Positions 44,650-57,484 of a stretch of DNA of 64,000 nucleotides are shown here, one piece after another. The translations under genes and the position numbers were made by a program. Below the pieces are notes generated by a model. It saw only the letters and a program-made list of their open reading frames with translations, made no database searches and was not told the DNA's origin. The DNA is from Chrysemys picta bellii (taxonomy: Eukaryota > Chordata > Testudines > Emydidae), in the NCBI RefSeq assembly GCF_011386835.1, contig NC_088796.1, positions 31,823,011 to 31,887,010 on the forward strand, given 5' to 3'. Positions within the stretch are counted from its first letter, which is position 1. Every line of letters begins with the position of its first letter.

Positions 44650-45780
44650 GACAAGGCTGATTCCCCACTCTGGCACTTTGAGTGCAGAAGATGGGGGCCC
44701 GCAAGGATTCTAAAAATTAATACTTGCCACTCTGGGTTGTATTAAACTTCCAAGGTTACAGCTTTTCTCTGACCTTGGATGGGTAGCTGCTACCACCACC
44801 CAAGGGCAAAACCCCTTTGAGAGCCCAGGAAAGTGCACTTGGGAATTCCTTCCTGAGGGGTACCCTCAAGCCCTTTCATCCCCCTCCCCTCTGGGAAAGA
44901 GCTGAGAAAGAAAAACAAAGGAAATCAGCTGTTGCCACCAGCTAATTAAACAACATGCGCACAACCCTCTTAGGACACCAAATCCAATCCTGTTCTTAAA
45001 AAAGGTAAATGTTATTAAAAACAGAAAGAAAATACATCTGGAAACTCAGGGTATTGCTAGATTTAAAAAAAAACACACAAGGATTAAGCATCAAGAATAA
45101 CTTTCTTGAGGTCCAGCTTAAAGGTTACAAGCAAAACAAAAGCATTTGAGGTTAGGACAGAGGAGTCCACAAGCCATAAAGAAATAAAAAAAGATAAACC
45201 TAATCATGTCTTCCTAGACATTTCCTAATCTACTTACGTATCTGGGATTTTAAATGAGTAGTTTCTAGGTATGATACCTATGATTTTTCATACCTGGCTC
45301 CAAGCTTTTTACAGCATAGTGACTCCCTGTCTGCCTCTCCCTGAGAACAACCACAAACAGACAAAGGGAAAGTTTTTTTTCCAATTTTAAAAAGTTCTAG
45401 CCTTCCTATTGGCTCTTTTGTCAGGGAGACTTTTTAACCCTTTACAGGTAAATCAAGTAGAGAACAGCTACTAAGAGGGATTTTTTTTTTAATGGAGATA
45501 TCCTATCTCCTAGAACTGGAAGGGACCTTGAAGGTCATTGAGTCCAGTCCCCTGCTTTCACTAGCAGGACCAAGTACTGATTTTGCCCCAGATCCCTAAG
45601 TGGTCCCATTAAGGATTGAACTCACAACCCTGGGTTTAGCAGGCCAATGCTCAAACCACTGAGCTAGTCCTCCCCCCACCCCTGATTTTATAGCTACCTG
45701 GTTGGCTAGGTGTCCATAAAAGGAGCTACCCCCTTCCCTTTCATGTATCACTCTGCCACTTAACCTCTTTGTAGGTGCCA
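44650..45780 (-). repeat. LTR-like dispersed repeat, split by a SINE
   Basis: The block reads as a known type of dispersed turtle sequence, probably an LTR or leader of a retroelement on the minus strand. Landmarks are 'ggggcccgcaaggattct' at the left, 'cagctgttgccaccagct' in the middle, and 'gtgtccataaaaggagcta' at the right. A minus-strand AATAA-like string ('tttttaataacattta') is near 45012-45030. Sequence to the left and right of the SINE joins smoothly ('aagaggga' to 'gattttatagc'). I did not find a second copy or a target duplication for the whole block, so LTR status is inferred. Confidence 0.45.
45485..45683 (-). mobile_element. tRNA-derived SINE with CR1-like 3' tail
   Basis: On the minus strand it starts with a Pol III promoter-like head: A box 'tagctcagtggtttgagc' and B box 'gagttcaatcc'. 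It then continues into 'gactggactcaatgacctt' and 'ggtcccttccagttctagg', the CR1 3' tail that lets such SINEs borrow CR1 reverse transcriptase. It ends in 'ggagataggatatctcc'. The flanks repeat 'gatttt' (45479-45484 and 45684-45689), a short target duplication. The head is not a functional tRNA. Similar SINEs are known from turtles. The open frame at 45596-45781 (minus) runs through it and is not a gene. Confidence 0.85.
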
Positions 45781-47604
45781 CTTACTTCTGTACACACAAC
45801 TGGCCTTTTTCTCTGGCTGGTGCCTAGTGGGAGCCAATCTGTTACTCTATCTCCTCCCTGTGCCACTTAGGACACTTTGTAAACCTGGAGGAAATGGAAG
45901 GAGACAGTCTCTGAGCTATCCAACTTTCTGGGAATTTGATTGTACCTGACCCTTATGTGGACCATACAAAGGGAAGGGCCATGATTTTGAGTCCTTCCCT
46001 GACAGACCACCTGGGAAAGGTCCAAGTAGAATCTGACCATTGGTCTGTAGAAGCTGTAGCTTAGTTTAACTAGTATTTAAGAATCAGGAAAATTGGATTC
46101 TAATGTCCAAGGGCTAAACTCTGGTTTCATTTACATTGGCAAAAATCCTGAGTTAAGTCAATCAAATTTCTCCAGATTTTTACATAGACCTAAGACCCCA
46201 ATTTCACAACACAATTCAATATGTGCCTTACATTAAGCACATGAGTATTGCCATTAAATTCAATGAGACTACTTGTGCACTTAAAATTAAGCTGTGCTTA
46301 AGTGTGTTGTGGAATCAGGGTATTAGTGAGATCAGAACCTTGACACAAGTGTGTGTGAGCTGTTACACTGTAACTACCTAATTTATCTACACAGTTACTG
46401 AGCTAGAATCAGTATCTCAGGCCATCATCCTGCAAAGAGCTTTGTTTTGACAGACCCCTCCTTCCACACAGCTCTGCTGGATTCAAAGGGGCTCTATGTG
46501 GGTACTACTGTCTGCCCACATGGAATTCATTGCGGGACTGGGGCCCAAGTCATTAATACCTGAAGTGCTTTGGAATACTTTGAGAGCGCTTTATACAAGC
46601 AAATTCAGTTTCTTTCTAGGTTTGGATTCTCACAAGTGCTGAATCACTGGATGTGCATTGTTTGTCCATGAGGCTCGAAAGGATTTAGTAATTGAGCATT
46701 TTAGAGGCAGTAAAAGTGAACAGCTGTTTTAGATAAAAATTCAATAAACAGATTTATAAATTAAAACATCAAATTTTACTTCTGATGCTATTGTAGTTTC
46801 ATTCATACATCCTTTTCTGTCCACACAAATACTTTCTTTGTGTATATAATCCCCCATAACTCATAGAGCAGAATATTTATTTTCTTTTGTCATCATATGT
46901 GTGTATGATACAATCCTTCCAAACTGAAAAAGATGTTCTAAATTACCACATAATCCATGAATTTCAGCTAACTGAAAAACATTCCTACTAACAAACTGCT
47001 GCACAACCAGCCTCCCTTTATACCACAATAATTCATAGGACCATTGATTTACACAGGTGCAGAGAGGGGGCAGGTAAATCAGTTTTTATAAATTCCTTCC
47101 AATAATCCAGTTTGAGGGAAGATAATAGTGAAGATGAAGCTGAGTTCAATCACAGTTCTATGTTAATAAATTATTTCCACAGGGACAAATCCTATATTTG
47201 CTACACAGGTGTTATTCTCAAAACATTGTTTTCCTGAAAGAAAACTGGTGGGAATTATCTCTTGTGATCAGAGATATGAAGACTCAACTTATTAAATGAC
47301 TCTCATATTTACAAAGTTTAGCATCTAAACATTATGATGACGGGTGCTTTGGAAATGCTGATAGCTAGATAAATATAGCATTAGAATAGAATAGTTAAAA
47401 CTATTGCTGCTGGAGTTATTAGTACTGGTAAAACCGGTGTTCCTAACACTGAGTCCTTAGAAGCAGGCAGCATGTAGGCACAGCTTGACTTTGTAGATCA
47501 GGCAGATTAAGAACATAATATTTTCTACACAGTTAATGCTGAGACTATGGTTAATTACTTAGCGGACCCTAAATCCCACAACTGACTTTCTGTCATTTCA
47601 ACAG
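45781..47604. other. Unassigned DNA with old dyad repeats
   Basis: About 46190-46330 contains 'gccattaaattcaatgaga' flanked by 'taagcacatgag' and 'taagctgtgcttaag', a decayed dyad of the type also seen at 58752-58860 and 59410-59540. Otherwise nothing was recognised. Confidence 0.45.
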
Positions 47605-47670
47605 AACAAGAGAACGATATGTCCAGTGTGCAAAAGCTGGCAGGGAACTAGCTGGCAAACTCTCCAGCTG
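47605..47670 (+). other. Weak candidate for a 66-nt host exon
   Basis: A pyrimidine-rich stretch ending in 'catttcaacag' looks like a 3' splice site, and 'ctg|gtaagtaatc' 66 bases later is a strong 5' splice site. Two of three frames are open across the 66 bases. One reads 'TRERYVQCAKAGRELAGKLS', the other 'NKRTICPVCKSWQG'. Length divisible by three would permit in-frame inclusion or skipping. I do not recognise either peptide, no neighbouring exon was found, and such site pairs arise by chance in 64 kb. It is offered only as a place to look. Confidence 0.22.
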
Positions 47671-49367
47671 GTAAGTAATCAGAAAAAGCATTCAGCATTT
47701 CAGGTGGGTTGCTTGCCAACCAGGCTATGCTTTAACCCTCAGGTATCATAGAAGTTGTTTTTTACAAAGATAAACTTTGCATTGCTAGTCTATAAATTCA
47801 ACCAATGCTTAGAATAGAAGTACGGTGACCCAATTCTGGTCCTATTGAAGTCAATTGAAGTTATGTCTGACTTCAGTGATCAGGATTCTAGACCAAGATT
47901 TTCAAAATTGGGTGCCTAAAGCCCAAATAAGTGGCCTGATTTTCAAAAATGCTGTGCACCCATTGTAACTAATTGAAGCAGGCCACTAAATACGGATTTA
48001 AGAAGAAAACAGACTGGGTAGAGTTCAACCTGCTGCTTAAAGGTGTGGCTTTAATGTTACTGCTTAAAAAGAAATACAAGATGTGCAGTGTGTCAGATTG
48101 AATGTTGCTGTTGGAATCCAAACTGGTGCCTTTCGTCACTTTTTGTGATTGTAACTGTGCGATCTGAATGTTGCATTAAATCTACATGTGCATTTAATTT
48201 ACCGCACATGCAGCAGACAATAGTAAAGGCTGACTATAAGTTACAAATGTATCTGCACTCTAATACTAAAGCATTACAATATCACCTGGGCATTAAGATA
48301 TTTCTTTTATACATTTCTATAGTATACCAAAGCATCTAAAAATAAAAAACCAAAGTTATAGGAAATGAGAAAAGAGAATATAAAAAGAAGAAGAGTGATA
48401 CCTAGGTTACAAGTATATAGCAATATAGGAATCAGTTTAAGCCAGCTGGCCTGCATTTAGCCTGGGTGCATGCAGAAGTTGTAATTGATATGCCCAATAC
48501 TGGATTGCAAGGTAGATTTTCCAGGATTTTCTGAGTCATAACTTCACATTAGGATCTACGTGGAGCATAGATCTTGCCATAATCAACATGTTTGTCCATG
48601 CCACAAGCAAATATTTTCTAGTTTGGGCCCAAAGAGGAAAAAAAAATGAAAAGAGGGAGTAGGGAAGAGAGACTGGAGCCTGAATTCTGATCACCAGACT
48701 CACATGAGTAAATCCACTGAAGTTAAAAGGGCAACTCACATGATGAAGTTAAGCAGATTTAACCCAGGATCCATGAGGTAAATTGGAACAAGTCCAGGGA
48801 GGGCTTTTAAAACAAGAAAGACAGTTCTGAATGTATGTTAATCCAGGATAATGTTTGATATGCAAATATATTACAAATATTTCAGCTACAAAAAAGTGGG
48901 GAATTTCCCTAAAATGAATGAATGAATGGACAAATGAATGAATGAATACATAAATAAGGCAATCTCCTGACACCAACATATTTATTTTAGAAAATATATT
49001 TAAATGTATATTGGTTTATAGGAGCATATATACAGGAATTTGTTTAATAGACTGCACATAGCTAGAGTCACAGTATATTACTCATTTATTCAGCTCTGAA
49101 GTGCATATTTGAACTTTGTTCTATACCTACACCCCTCACTTTTAGGAGAACTGCTCCTGCTTTTGTGAAGTTATGGTTAGGGAGTGCAGAGTTTTTAATT
49201 TCTTTTGGACCTCTTTATTATACTGATGTTTTTCAAGAAAATCTGTCCGAGCTTGTGCTGATCAGAAAGCTACTGGTATTTTCTGCCACATCAAATATAT
49301 TAGCATTATTTTTACTATGTTAAACACCCTACCCTGCTAACTGGAAATGGAAAATTATCCTCTAGCT
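47671..49367. other. Unassigned DNA
   Basis: A dyad core ('cctattgaagtcaattgaag', about 47843) occurs near the left. The open frames at 48088-48339, 48536-48739 and 48749-48979 have no recognisable domain; the last translates the GAAT repeat. Confidence 0.5.
48913..48948. repeat. (GAAT)n microsatellite
   Basis: Tandem GAAT units are interrupted once by 'ggacaa'. Confidence 0.9.
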
Positions 49368-49721
49368 CAGTGGTTCTTAACCTGGGGTGCACGCATCCCC
49401 TGGGGGTGCGAGATGCCCTTTCTGGGGGTGCAAGAAATGCCAGATTTTTTTAGACGGTAAATCACTGAAAACACAAATTAAGCACAGGCACGTAAGTACA
49501 ACTACATTGTTTAATCAAACCTATGTATTTATTAACATTATACATTGTTAACGATTACTGTAATATACAAACAAAAAATATACCTAGGTTTAAAGAACTG
49601 ACCTACTTCAACGATTTTTGATAAGAGGTACGAGAACATATTTTGATTTTTGATAAGGGGTGCGAGAACATACTTTGAGAACCAAAGGGGTGCAGGCTGC
49701 AATAAAGGTTAAGAACCACTG
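49368..49721. mobile_element. hAT-type MITE with internal 32-bp duplication
   Basis: The 354-bp element has perfect 16-bp terminal inverted repeats (left 'cagtggttcttaacct', right its inverse). The CAGTGGTTCT ends are typical of hAT (Charlie-like) non-autonomous elements. The expected 8-bp target duplication is not visible: the flanks are 'ctctagct' and 'aagtgata'. Inside, a 32-bp unit is present twice in tandem (49614-49645 and 49646-49677) with about three differences. G-rich 'ggggtgc' motifs recur near both ends. There is no transposase. Confidence 0.75.
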
Positions 49722-51299
49722 AAGTGATAGGAATCTGTGATTTGGTACAGGCAATGTGTGTTCTATCATTGCTGTCATTCTGAAGATCTGAGTAGCCATG
49801 TCATGCAGCCCAAGTGACAATCCTGGCCACAAATTTGTTAAGTGAAGATGAATTTTAAAATTATTTTTTTAACCTTACACAAAAACCACAGAAAATAAAA
49901 GAATATTATGAAGAAACGACAATATTGTTTGGCCATCTGTGATACTTGGCCATAAAACATGTCTCCATTTCACCCCTATGAAGGAGGTATGAAAGGAAGA
50001 ATATGTAATATTGAAAAACATGCAAATAAAGAACTGGAAACCTTGAATAGGAAATCCTGGTTCCACTCATCAGAGTATTTATGACAGTGAAAACAGTTCC
50101 TATGTACTGGTGGGTGAATAATAAAAAAACCCCAATATTTTATTTTTTAAATTTCATGAAATTTGTGATTTGACTACTATTACTTGGGGACGTAAGTTCA
50201 TAAATGCATAGAAGGTATCAAAAGAAAAAATCCTATTCATTAAATAGATTATTGTTGCAGCATCCAGTTTTGAGGCTGATTATATGCATCCTGGAAAGGA
50301 AGAAAAAAATCTTTCTACTTAATGAAGAGAAGTGCCCATCCAAGCACATTCAGAGTGTAATGATAGTGCACTTTGAGGCCAGTCATGGAAATGTCCAGAT
50401 CACATTACTGTCAAAGTCAATAGCATAACCATCAATAAATCTAAACATAATACAACACAACAACCCAATAGACTTTTTTAAATTAATAAGTGCAAGAAGC
50501 ATAATATGCTAACATCTTATTACTATATATTTCCTAAAGCTAAATTATAGCATAAAATTGGGTAAACTATGAAACTTCCCTATACTCAGTCCATTCTCCC
50601 CATTATAAACTCCTCTTAATTACTGAAACGCAAAAATTCTGAATGGCGATGGATGGAAGTATCTACCTACAAAAGAAGCCACATTATTTTTCATTTTTAA
50701 ATGCTGCCTTTCTGCTGATCCAGCATCTCAGAAAAGATGCATATTACACTGGCAATAAGTTTTTTGGATCTAGCACTGAAGCCTCTGTTATGTTTTCTAC
50801 ACACAGATCAGCCATATGCTTCAGTGTGAATTTTATTGTGGCTTAAGGGAAAATAACAAAACAACAAGGAACAAAAGTAAAGTCTTCATGAGGGGTATTA
50901 AAGGAGGCCATAGTGGCTTATCAACTGGAGAGAGAGGATTCTTCTTACCACATCTGATACATTTTCCTTCACCCACCAGTCCCAGTAGCTGGCTGAGGCT
51001 GGGCTGAGCAGGCTCCATGTGTATTGGAGACTGAGTGCAATATTTAAAGGGTTATATAACCCTAATAAATCAAATATATCCCACAAAGTAGCATAAGAAG
51101 AGGAATTGCATATATGTTGGGGACCAGAGATATATTTCCAGGTGTGTGGTGTATTGTATAGTGCATTCCTTACTACTGGGTATATTACCTGCAGTGCTTT
51201 GAGCTGATAAGGCCCCAGACTCTTATTCAAGAGCAGAACCCTTTCTTTTTCTTTAATCAATTGCTTCTTATCTGTAGGCTCACTAAGGGAAGAGGGATT
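49722..51299. other. Unassigned DNA
   Basis: No feature was recognised. The open frames at 50204-50428, 50643-50846 and 50898-51260 have no recognisable domain. Confidence 0.5.
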
Positions 51300-51304
51300 T
51301 TCTT

Positions 51305-51560
51305 GTGTTTAAGCCACAAGCCTACATCTCAGGAGAGCTGGCTTCAAGTCTCAGCTCCTTCATAGACTGTCTATATGATATGACCTTGATTATGTTGCAT
51401 AATCACCCATCTCAGTCCCTTGTCTGTAAAATGGGGACAATAATATTTTTCTACCTCAGAAATGAGGATCAGTTCAATAATGTTTGTGAGGTGCTCAGAT
51501 ACTATGAAGGTGGGTGCCAGAGAAGTACCTTCAAAGATACATCAGATATAAATTCATTTT
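51305..51560 (+). mobile_element. MIR-type SINE
   Basis: The landmarks, in sense order, are 'tggcttcaagtctcagctcc', 'atatgaccttgattatgtt', 'ctcagtcccttgtctgtaaa', 'atggggacaataatat' and 'tttgtgaggtgctcagatac'. These match MIR from the tRNA-like head through the core to the tail. It is better preserved than the copy at 22346-22540. The 92-codon open frame at 51305-51583 simply runs through it. Confidence 0.8.
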
Positions 51561-51649
51561 CCAAGCCCTTGTCCTCACTATAAAATGTGATTATGGACAT
51601 ATATGAAGAGGAGAGTAGATGTGCTTATCTTTATTACAAGAAGTTATCA

Positions 51650-52312
51650 TATTAGAACACAGCCTCTCTCTACCAATTTAGAACTATGCCCTTTGGTTTC
51701 CACATTGCCCCAGCAATATTCCAATAGCTCATGGATCAAGTTCTTCAACCACATGGCTCATATGCCTATTTTGATGATGTGGTCATCTACAGCTGAGAGT
51801 GGGAGGAACATCTAGCACAAGTCTCTGCCCTACTTTGGTCCCTGGGCTAACACCAAACCCAGCAAAGTGCAAGACTGGGAAAGAAGAGACACCTACCTGG
51901 GATATGCCTTGTGAAATGACCAAGTCCTGCCCCTCATGGACAAGGTCCATGCCCTCAAAGCGTGCCCCATCCCAGCCAAGAAGAAGCAAGTCCAAAGGTT
52001 TTGGGGCTTGCAGGCTACTACCACTGATTTATGCCAGGGTTTTCAATGATAGCAGCCCCCCTCACAGGCCTAAATAGGCCTAAACCAGTGCACCTGCTTA
52101 GGGCCTGTGAGAGGGCCTTTCAGAAGTTGAAAGAACACTTATATAAAGACCCTGTCCTGTCTGGTCCCAACTTCTCAAAAGAGTTTATTTTACAAACTGA
52201 TACATCAGAAGTGGGACTAGGTGCAGTATTGTTCCAGGAAAGAAATGGAGAGGAACATCCAGTATTCTATTTGAGCCACAACTTCCCAAAATGCAAAGCT
52301 TCCCAATACTGA
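51650..52312 (+). pseudogene. Gypsy pol fragment: RT end and RNase H start
   Basis: In broken frames the plus strand encodes Ty3/gypsy polymerase. 'TMPFGFHIAPAIFQ' (about 51685-51726) is followed by the catalytic block 'YFDDVVIYS' (about 51768-51794, both aspartates kept). A frame-shifted 'TPNPAKCK' piece comes next, and then a long open frame (52031-52312) with 'ACERAFQKLKEHL' and the RNase H opening 'FSKEFILQTDTSEVGLGAVL'. It stops abruptly at about 52312, before the RNase H catalytic completion. No LTRs were found beside it. The RNase H wording is close to that of the element at 41041-41310, so the two may be related subfamilies. Confidence 0.85.
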
Positions 52313-55300
52313 TATTTGATCTCATGAATTGCCATTGCTTCATGTACCATTTATACATTATAAAAAGAGCATCACCTTTTTAAATGCTCATTTTTGCATA
52401 ACATTTGGATTCCTGATTGAAAAGGAAATTGTTGGTAGTAGTTGGAAGTTTTTAAACCCCTTGATTTAATTATCAAAATCCTGTTGCTGCTTCAAGTCAG
52501 GGTATTTTTTTTAATTCAAAACAAACTATGAAGCAACAAAATAACTTGGGGTAAACTCAAGACCCATTAAAATAATATTGCATTGACATATGTTTGCGAG
52601 CAGTTGTTTAAATGTATTGTATGAATGTTACTTAACATTATAACAGTGTGCTGAGTGCTCCTTTGTTGCTAATGAAGTTAGAAAGACATTCTCTATGGGT
52701 GCATCTTAAAGAATGGTACACATATCTCCAGTCTAATGTAAACAAGGGTCCTTTGATAGTGACATATAAAACACCTAGCTCTTTACCTTGTTGAAATAAT
52801 GGATAAGGTGATGGACTAAGATTTATAGGTTTACAAAGAGAAACCTGTTTTTCTTAAAAAATTAGAGTAGCCTGCTTCCACCTTGCCAAATAAAATATCT
52901 TCAAAAAGTATCAATTATTTAATAATAGACTTTTACATTATATACTGTAACAGGCCTAATCTATCATAACATTGGGTACTGAGAGTTGAACCACCACCTT
53001 TTGTTTTATAGCAGCCCAAGACAATATATTAACTTCAGATCTTTACCATCTTGACTTTGCACCTAGATATCATGATGCACTATGAAGGGGCAATAGACAC
53101 TCTTTAGTTAACACTACAACTGAGTGTCCATTACAAGTCTGATTTTGACTCCTGGCCCCCCTCCCCCTTCCCCAATCATGTTGACCCCAAAATTGAATTA
53201 GATTTACCCATGGCTAATCTATATTCCACACAATAAAATGCAACAATGCATGTTTTCAGATGACAGACACTGTGGAGCTAGGGCAATATTCACATAGTCA
53301 AATTGAGCCAAAATAATTCCTGCTGAATCTGCATGGAAATCAGTGAAATACACCATTGGATGAATTTAACCCAGTGACTTTAAAGATCCACTTTACATTT
53401 GACCTGCTGACGCCTCTCATTATTGAAAGCCACAGATGGCCATACTGATCCAACTAGGTCATGTTAAAAAGCAGTATTTGAACCTTGACAATTCCTATTC
53501 AAATTCCTTACTTGTCTAGATAGACACATTCCAAAGCTGAGCAAGGTCTTAGTGTTAACCCTTGATACTAAGGGGTTCTTTGGCGCTTGCAAGTATTGCA
53601 AATATGTTCTTTTTTCACTAGCAATTATTTCAGAAAATCCTGAACTTTGGCATCGTGGGGAGGGGGTTGGTGAATTATAAATGGTTATATTAACCCATTG
53701 GACAAATGACCTTCATTGCAGTTCTGGAAGTGGCACATTTGGAGAGCTAGTTTATACTCTCAGCCAGGAAAATAGCATAGACATAGCTGTTAACATCAGC
53801 CAGGAAAAGAGCAAAACTCTCATAGGTGATGAAATATGATTCAAAATGCTCCATGTATGGATCTAGCTGAAGATAAATTCCTCATATAATTGTCAGTTAG
53901 AGAAAGTCACCAACTATGTAATTGCTCAGAGACGCCAGAGGTTACAACAAATGAGAAATCAATCTGAGGGAGACCCTTTAAAATGCTAACGTGGTACAAA
54001 AGCAATTTCAAATTTTCCTAAGTAATGCTACTCTGGAGGACTTTTAAAGGCATTATCATTCAAATCTTTACCTTGCAGTTGGCCTCTGAAAAGTCTGTAT
54101 TTGTATTTCTTTCTCTGAGCTTTATCAGCCCAAAACATCAACAGTAACCCATGCCATTAAATGTGTGGTTGACAATAGATTTATCTTTCTTTTCAGTGCA
54201 TGATGGAGGAGATTAACAAGTTAGGTGCCCAACTCCCATGGATTTTACCCTTTGTACCTTTTAAAATCTTCTCTGATTTATACAGCTCTTGCGTGTTTGA
54301 CCTGGAGCTTGGATCTACAAAGTACAGGTGTACAGTAGAAGGTGATAGGAGGGATGTGGAGGGCAATGGAAACTGATCCTGAACTAATGAAAGGACTGCT
54401 TCCTGGCAGCCAATTTCTTTCTGCCTAACTGTAGGGGAAGGCCTAAGGGGAGAATGTTCCACTAAGCTCGTCATTAACATCTCCCACCCCTTTTTCCCTT
54501 AGTAATTTCTAAATAAGAAAGTGGGTTCACAAAGTCCTTGAAACTAATTGTCATATAGCTAAACTATATTTGGGTCAAAAAAAGGGCTTAACTGGCCATT
54601 ACCAGGGAGTATTGCAGGAATAATTGTTCATTTGCTTACAGTTGCCCACATTTTGAGACTCTACGTAAGCAGGATCTTAAAGCTTGATTTTAAACCAGGT
54701 GTGGGTTTGAATTTCATTCCGTGCTTCATGTGCAAGTTCAAGGTGAAAGGAGATGAGCAAATCAGAGGCCCAGGAACTCTCAATCTGACATTAAGGAGAG
54801 CAGAAGTAAAGCCAGAGAAGGCAAAAGTTAGCTACATTTCTCATTAACATAATGAGATTTGTGTCTCTCCTCAGGCAGGGCCATTTTTCCACCACGCCAC
54901 ACCCCTTTTGTCCTTGTGTACTATGTAAGGAAGTAGACAATTAGGGGACTTGAGCCTGCTCACTGTGAAAGATTACACTTTATGTGTATCCTTACTGAAG
55001 CCCACATACAGCCTCACCTACACTTGAGATGCAGCACTACAGCCTTGCCTTCCATCCTATGAGCTGGGCAAGGTTTAAGGTCATCAGGTACCAGGCATCC
55101 ATTTTGTGCCATAGTACAGGAATATTTGTTCATTTTAGTAGATACTCAGAGGAAGGACAAATTCCCAGAAAGGCTTATTATGGCATTTGGGTTCAGGCAT
55201 CATGCAGGCTTTTTCCATATTGTGACCTCTTTACAAGGGATCATGAAAATGAAATTCCCTTAGTGTGTGGTTTGGAACTGCTTCCTCATTTGTCATAATA

Positions 55301-57484
55301 TGCAAAGGTGCAAATACAGCCTGAAATCCCAACCCCCTTCCTTTACTTGCTTACCTGTAGACTTCTGAGTTTTGAAAATGGTAGAGAAAATCATCTTGGT
55401 TCAGTCTTGTCAATGTCTTTCCTCTCGCTCTCTTCTTTTTTTTCCTACAGCCATTATCTCTCACACACTGCTTATTCTTTTTGTTCTTGCAAGAGGTTTC
55501 CCTGGACCATACTCAAACCATTCATTTTAAGGGGTTGTTTTAGAGATAACATCAACCTCCCAATTATATGACAAAGAGCATGCCCCTTTATCACACACAT
55601 GAATCAATATTGTAAGATTGCTATACTTTTATATTTCATTAACACTAATTACAGATTTGAGAATTTGTTCTCTCTCTGTGTTTCCACATGACTATTCTGT
55701 CTTTGTTTGACTGTCAATTTTCTACCAGGATTATTTAGGAGGAATTAAGAAAACTGATAAAACTTATTTAAATTAATATTTTAACAGGTGATTTAAAAAT
55801 TATGAAAATGTTAGGACCAAAAATTGAGTTTACAATTTTTTTTTAACCTAAGTGATGGGGGAAAGCAGGAAGGAAAGAACCTCAAAAGTCTGAGAATAAC
55901 AGGAATAAATGAAACATGAGGAAAGAGAACAAAAAGATGATGCCATTTTGATTCCAATGACTTCTTTTTTATTTTAAAGTATCTTATGACTATATGTGAC
56001 TAGTTCTCCATTTTTTCAACACAGTAAAACAAGTGAAGACTAGCTATTTTTAGAATACTATGAGCCAAATTCATCTCTAGCTGACTTCACCAGGAATTAA
56101 TTTCACCCATTACTTTTATAGGAACAGATCATGCAAAATTCTTACTCTCATTAGTGATCCTTATCCATTTGACTTGTCCAGCTGAATTCAATAGGACTGT
56201 TTCTGTGAGAATTACTCATCTGAGCAAGAGTGTTCAAGAACTGGGTCCATGTACTATGTTTAGTTTGCAAATATTGACCACATAACCCAGGCTTTCTTTG
56301 GACTTTATTTTATTTTATCCAGTAACTCATAAATTAATGCAGAACTTCCAAACCAGACCTTTTGCTGTCTATTTATTACTTGCAGTTGCTGTCTGTGCAA
56401 TTTCCTTTTATTAATGTACAAACAAAACATGATGAATTAAACATGCTATTGCATGTACTTTTTGGCAAGCATCAAACATGAGGCAATTGAAGACAGTTAT
56501 TATTTCCAGCTGTACAGTGCTAGCACATAGTAACATTTAAATAATATAGGAGAAAGTATAATAGGTATTTTGGTTTTAACACTACTATCCTTTAAGCTTC
56601 CAAACTCAATAATTTAGACTAATTATTTCTGGTGATACCACTGTCATATAGAGAAGTGCCATAGAGAATTTAAATTATTTCTGATATGAAAAAAAAATTA
56701 CTGCAAAAATAATAGTTTTATTATAGATCAGTAGCTGAATACATATAGATCAAAGTCAAATCATTGGTGTAAATATATTTCCACCATTTCTAGCATAGAT
56801 AAACATATTTTGCCCTGTTTTTATGTTAGAGAACTGCATAATGGTAAGAAAATAATTCATCATTGTTTAAGGTATTACATTAAAATTTGCTGTAAAGATA
56901 TAAGTTGTTTCTAAAGTGACCATTTTAATACTGTATCCAAGGTTTCCAGTACATTCATCTGTGTAACCTTCAGTTCAAGGCCACCTCTACTAAGCGACCA
57001 TTGTTGTTGTTGTTTTGCTGGTCTTTGGCTTGTGGCTTTCTACAGGTTCCATTCCATTTAGTAATTCCTTCTCAGAGGTTTTGATTTTATTATAAATCCA
57101 TATATAGTTAAAAAAAAGGTTGGACTCAAAATCTTTCAGCAAAACCACACAGCCCTAGAATCTTAAAATACCATCTTCTATTGACAGAGAGGGAGCATCC
57201 AGCATCCTTATTTAAATAAACATTTACAGTGGTGTTCTACAGTAAATACTTGAAACATTGCAGTATCACTATTATAAGATATTAGGCCAGTTCTGCTCTT
57301 ATATTTACAAAGACAACTCCCAATAAGGGACCTTTGCACCTCAGAAAAACATATATTGCAAGTTGGGCCACAAAACTTGAGGCACACAAAATTAGTGAAT
57401 ACTTCCAAAAATGTTGGCCCCAGTATTCAGTTATACTTGATTCTGCAAACTATTACTAATCAACAAAGCACATATGCATATTCA
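52313..57484. other. Long unassigned AT-rich stretch
   Basis: No gene or transposon was identified in 5.2 kb. A C-rich run lies at about 53155-53175, a TTG simple repeat at 57000-57013, and a weak dyad around 56060-56250. The open frames at 54193-54480, 54632-54847, 55029-55298, 55308-55571 and 57208-57408 have no recognisable domain. Confidence 0.5.

Noticed and set aside
50898..51260. 120-codon minus-strand open frame
   Set aside because: No domain, no supporting splice sites and no matching neighbours; probably chance.
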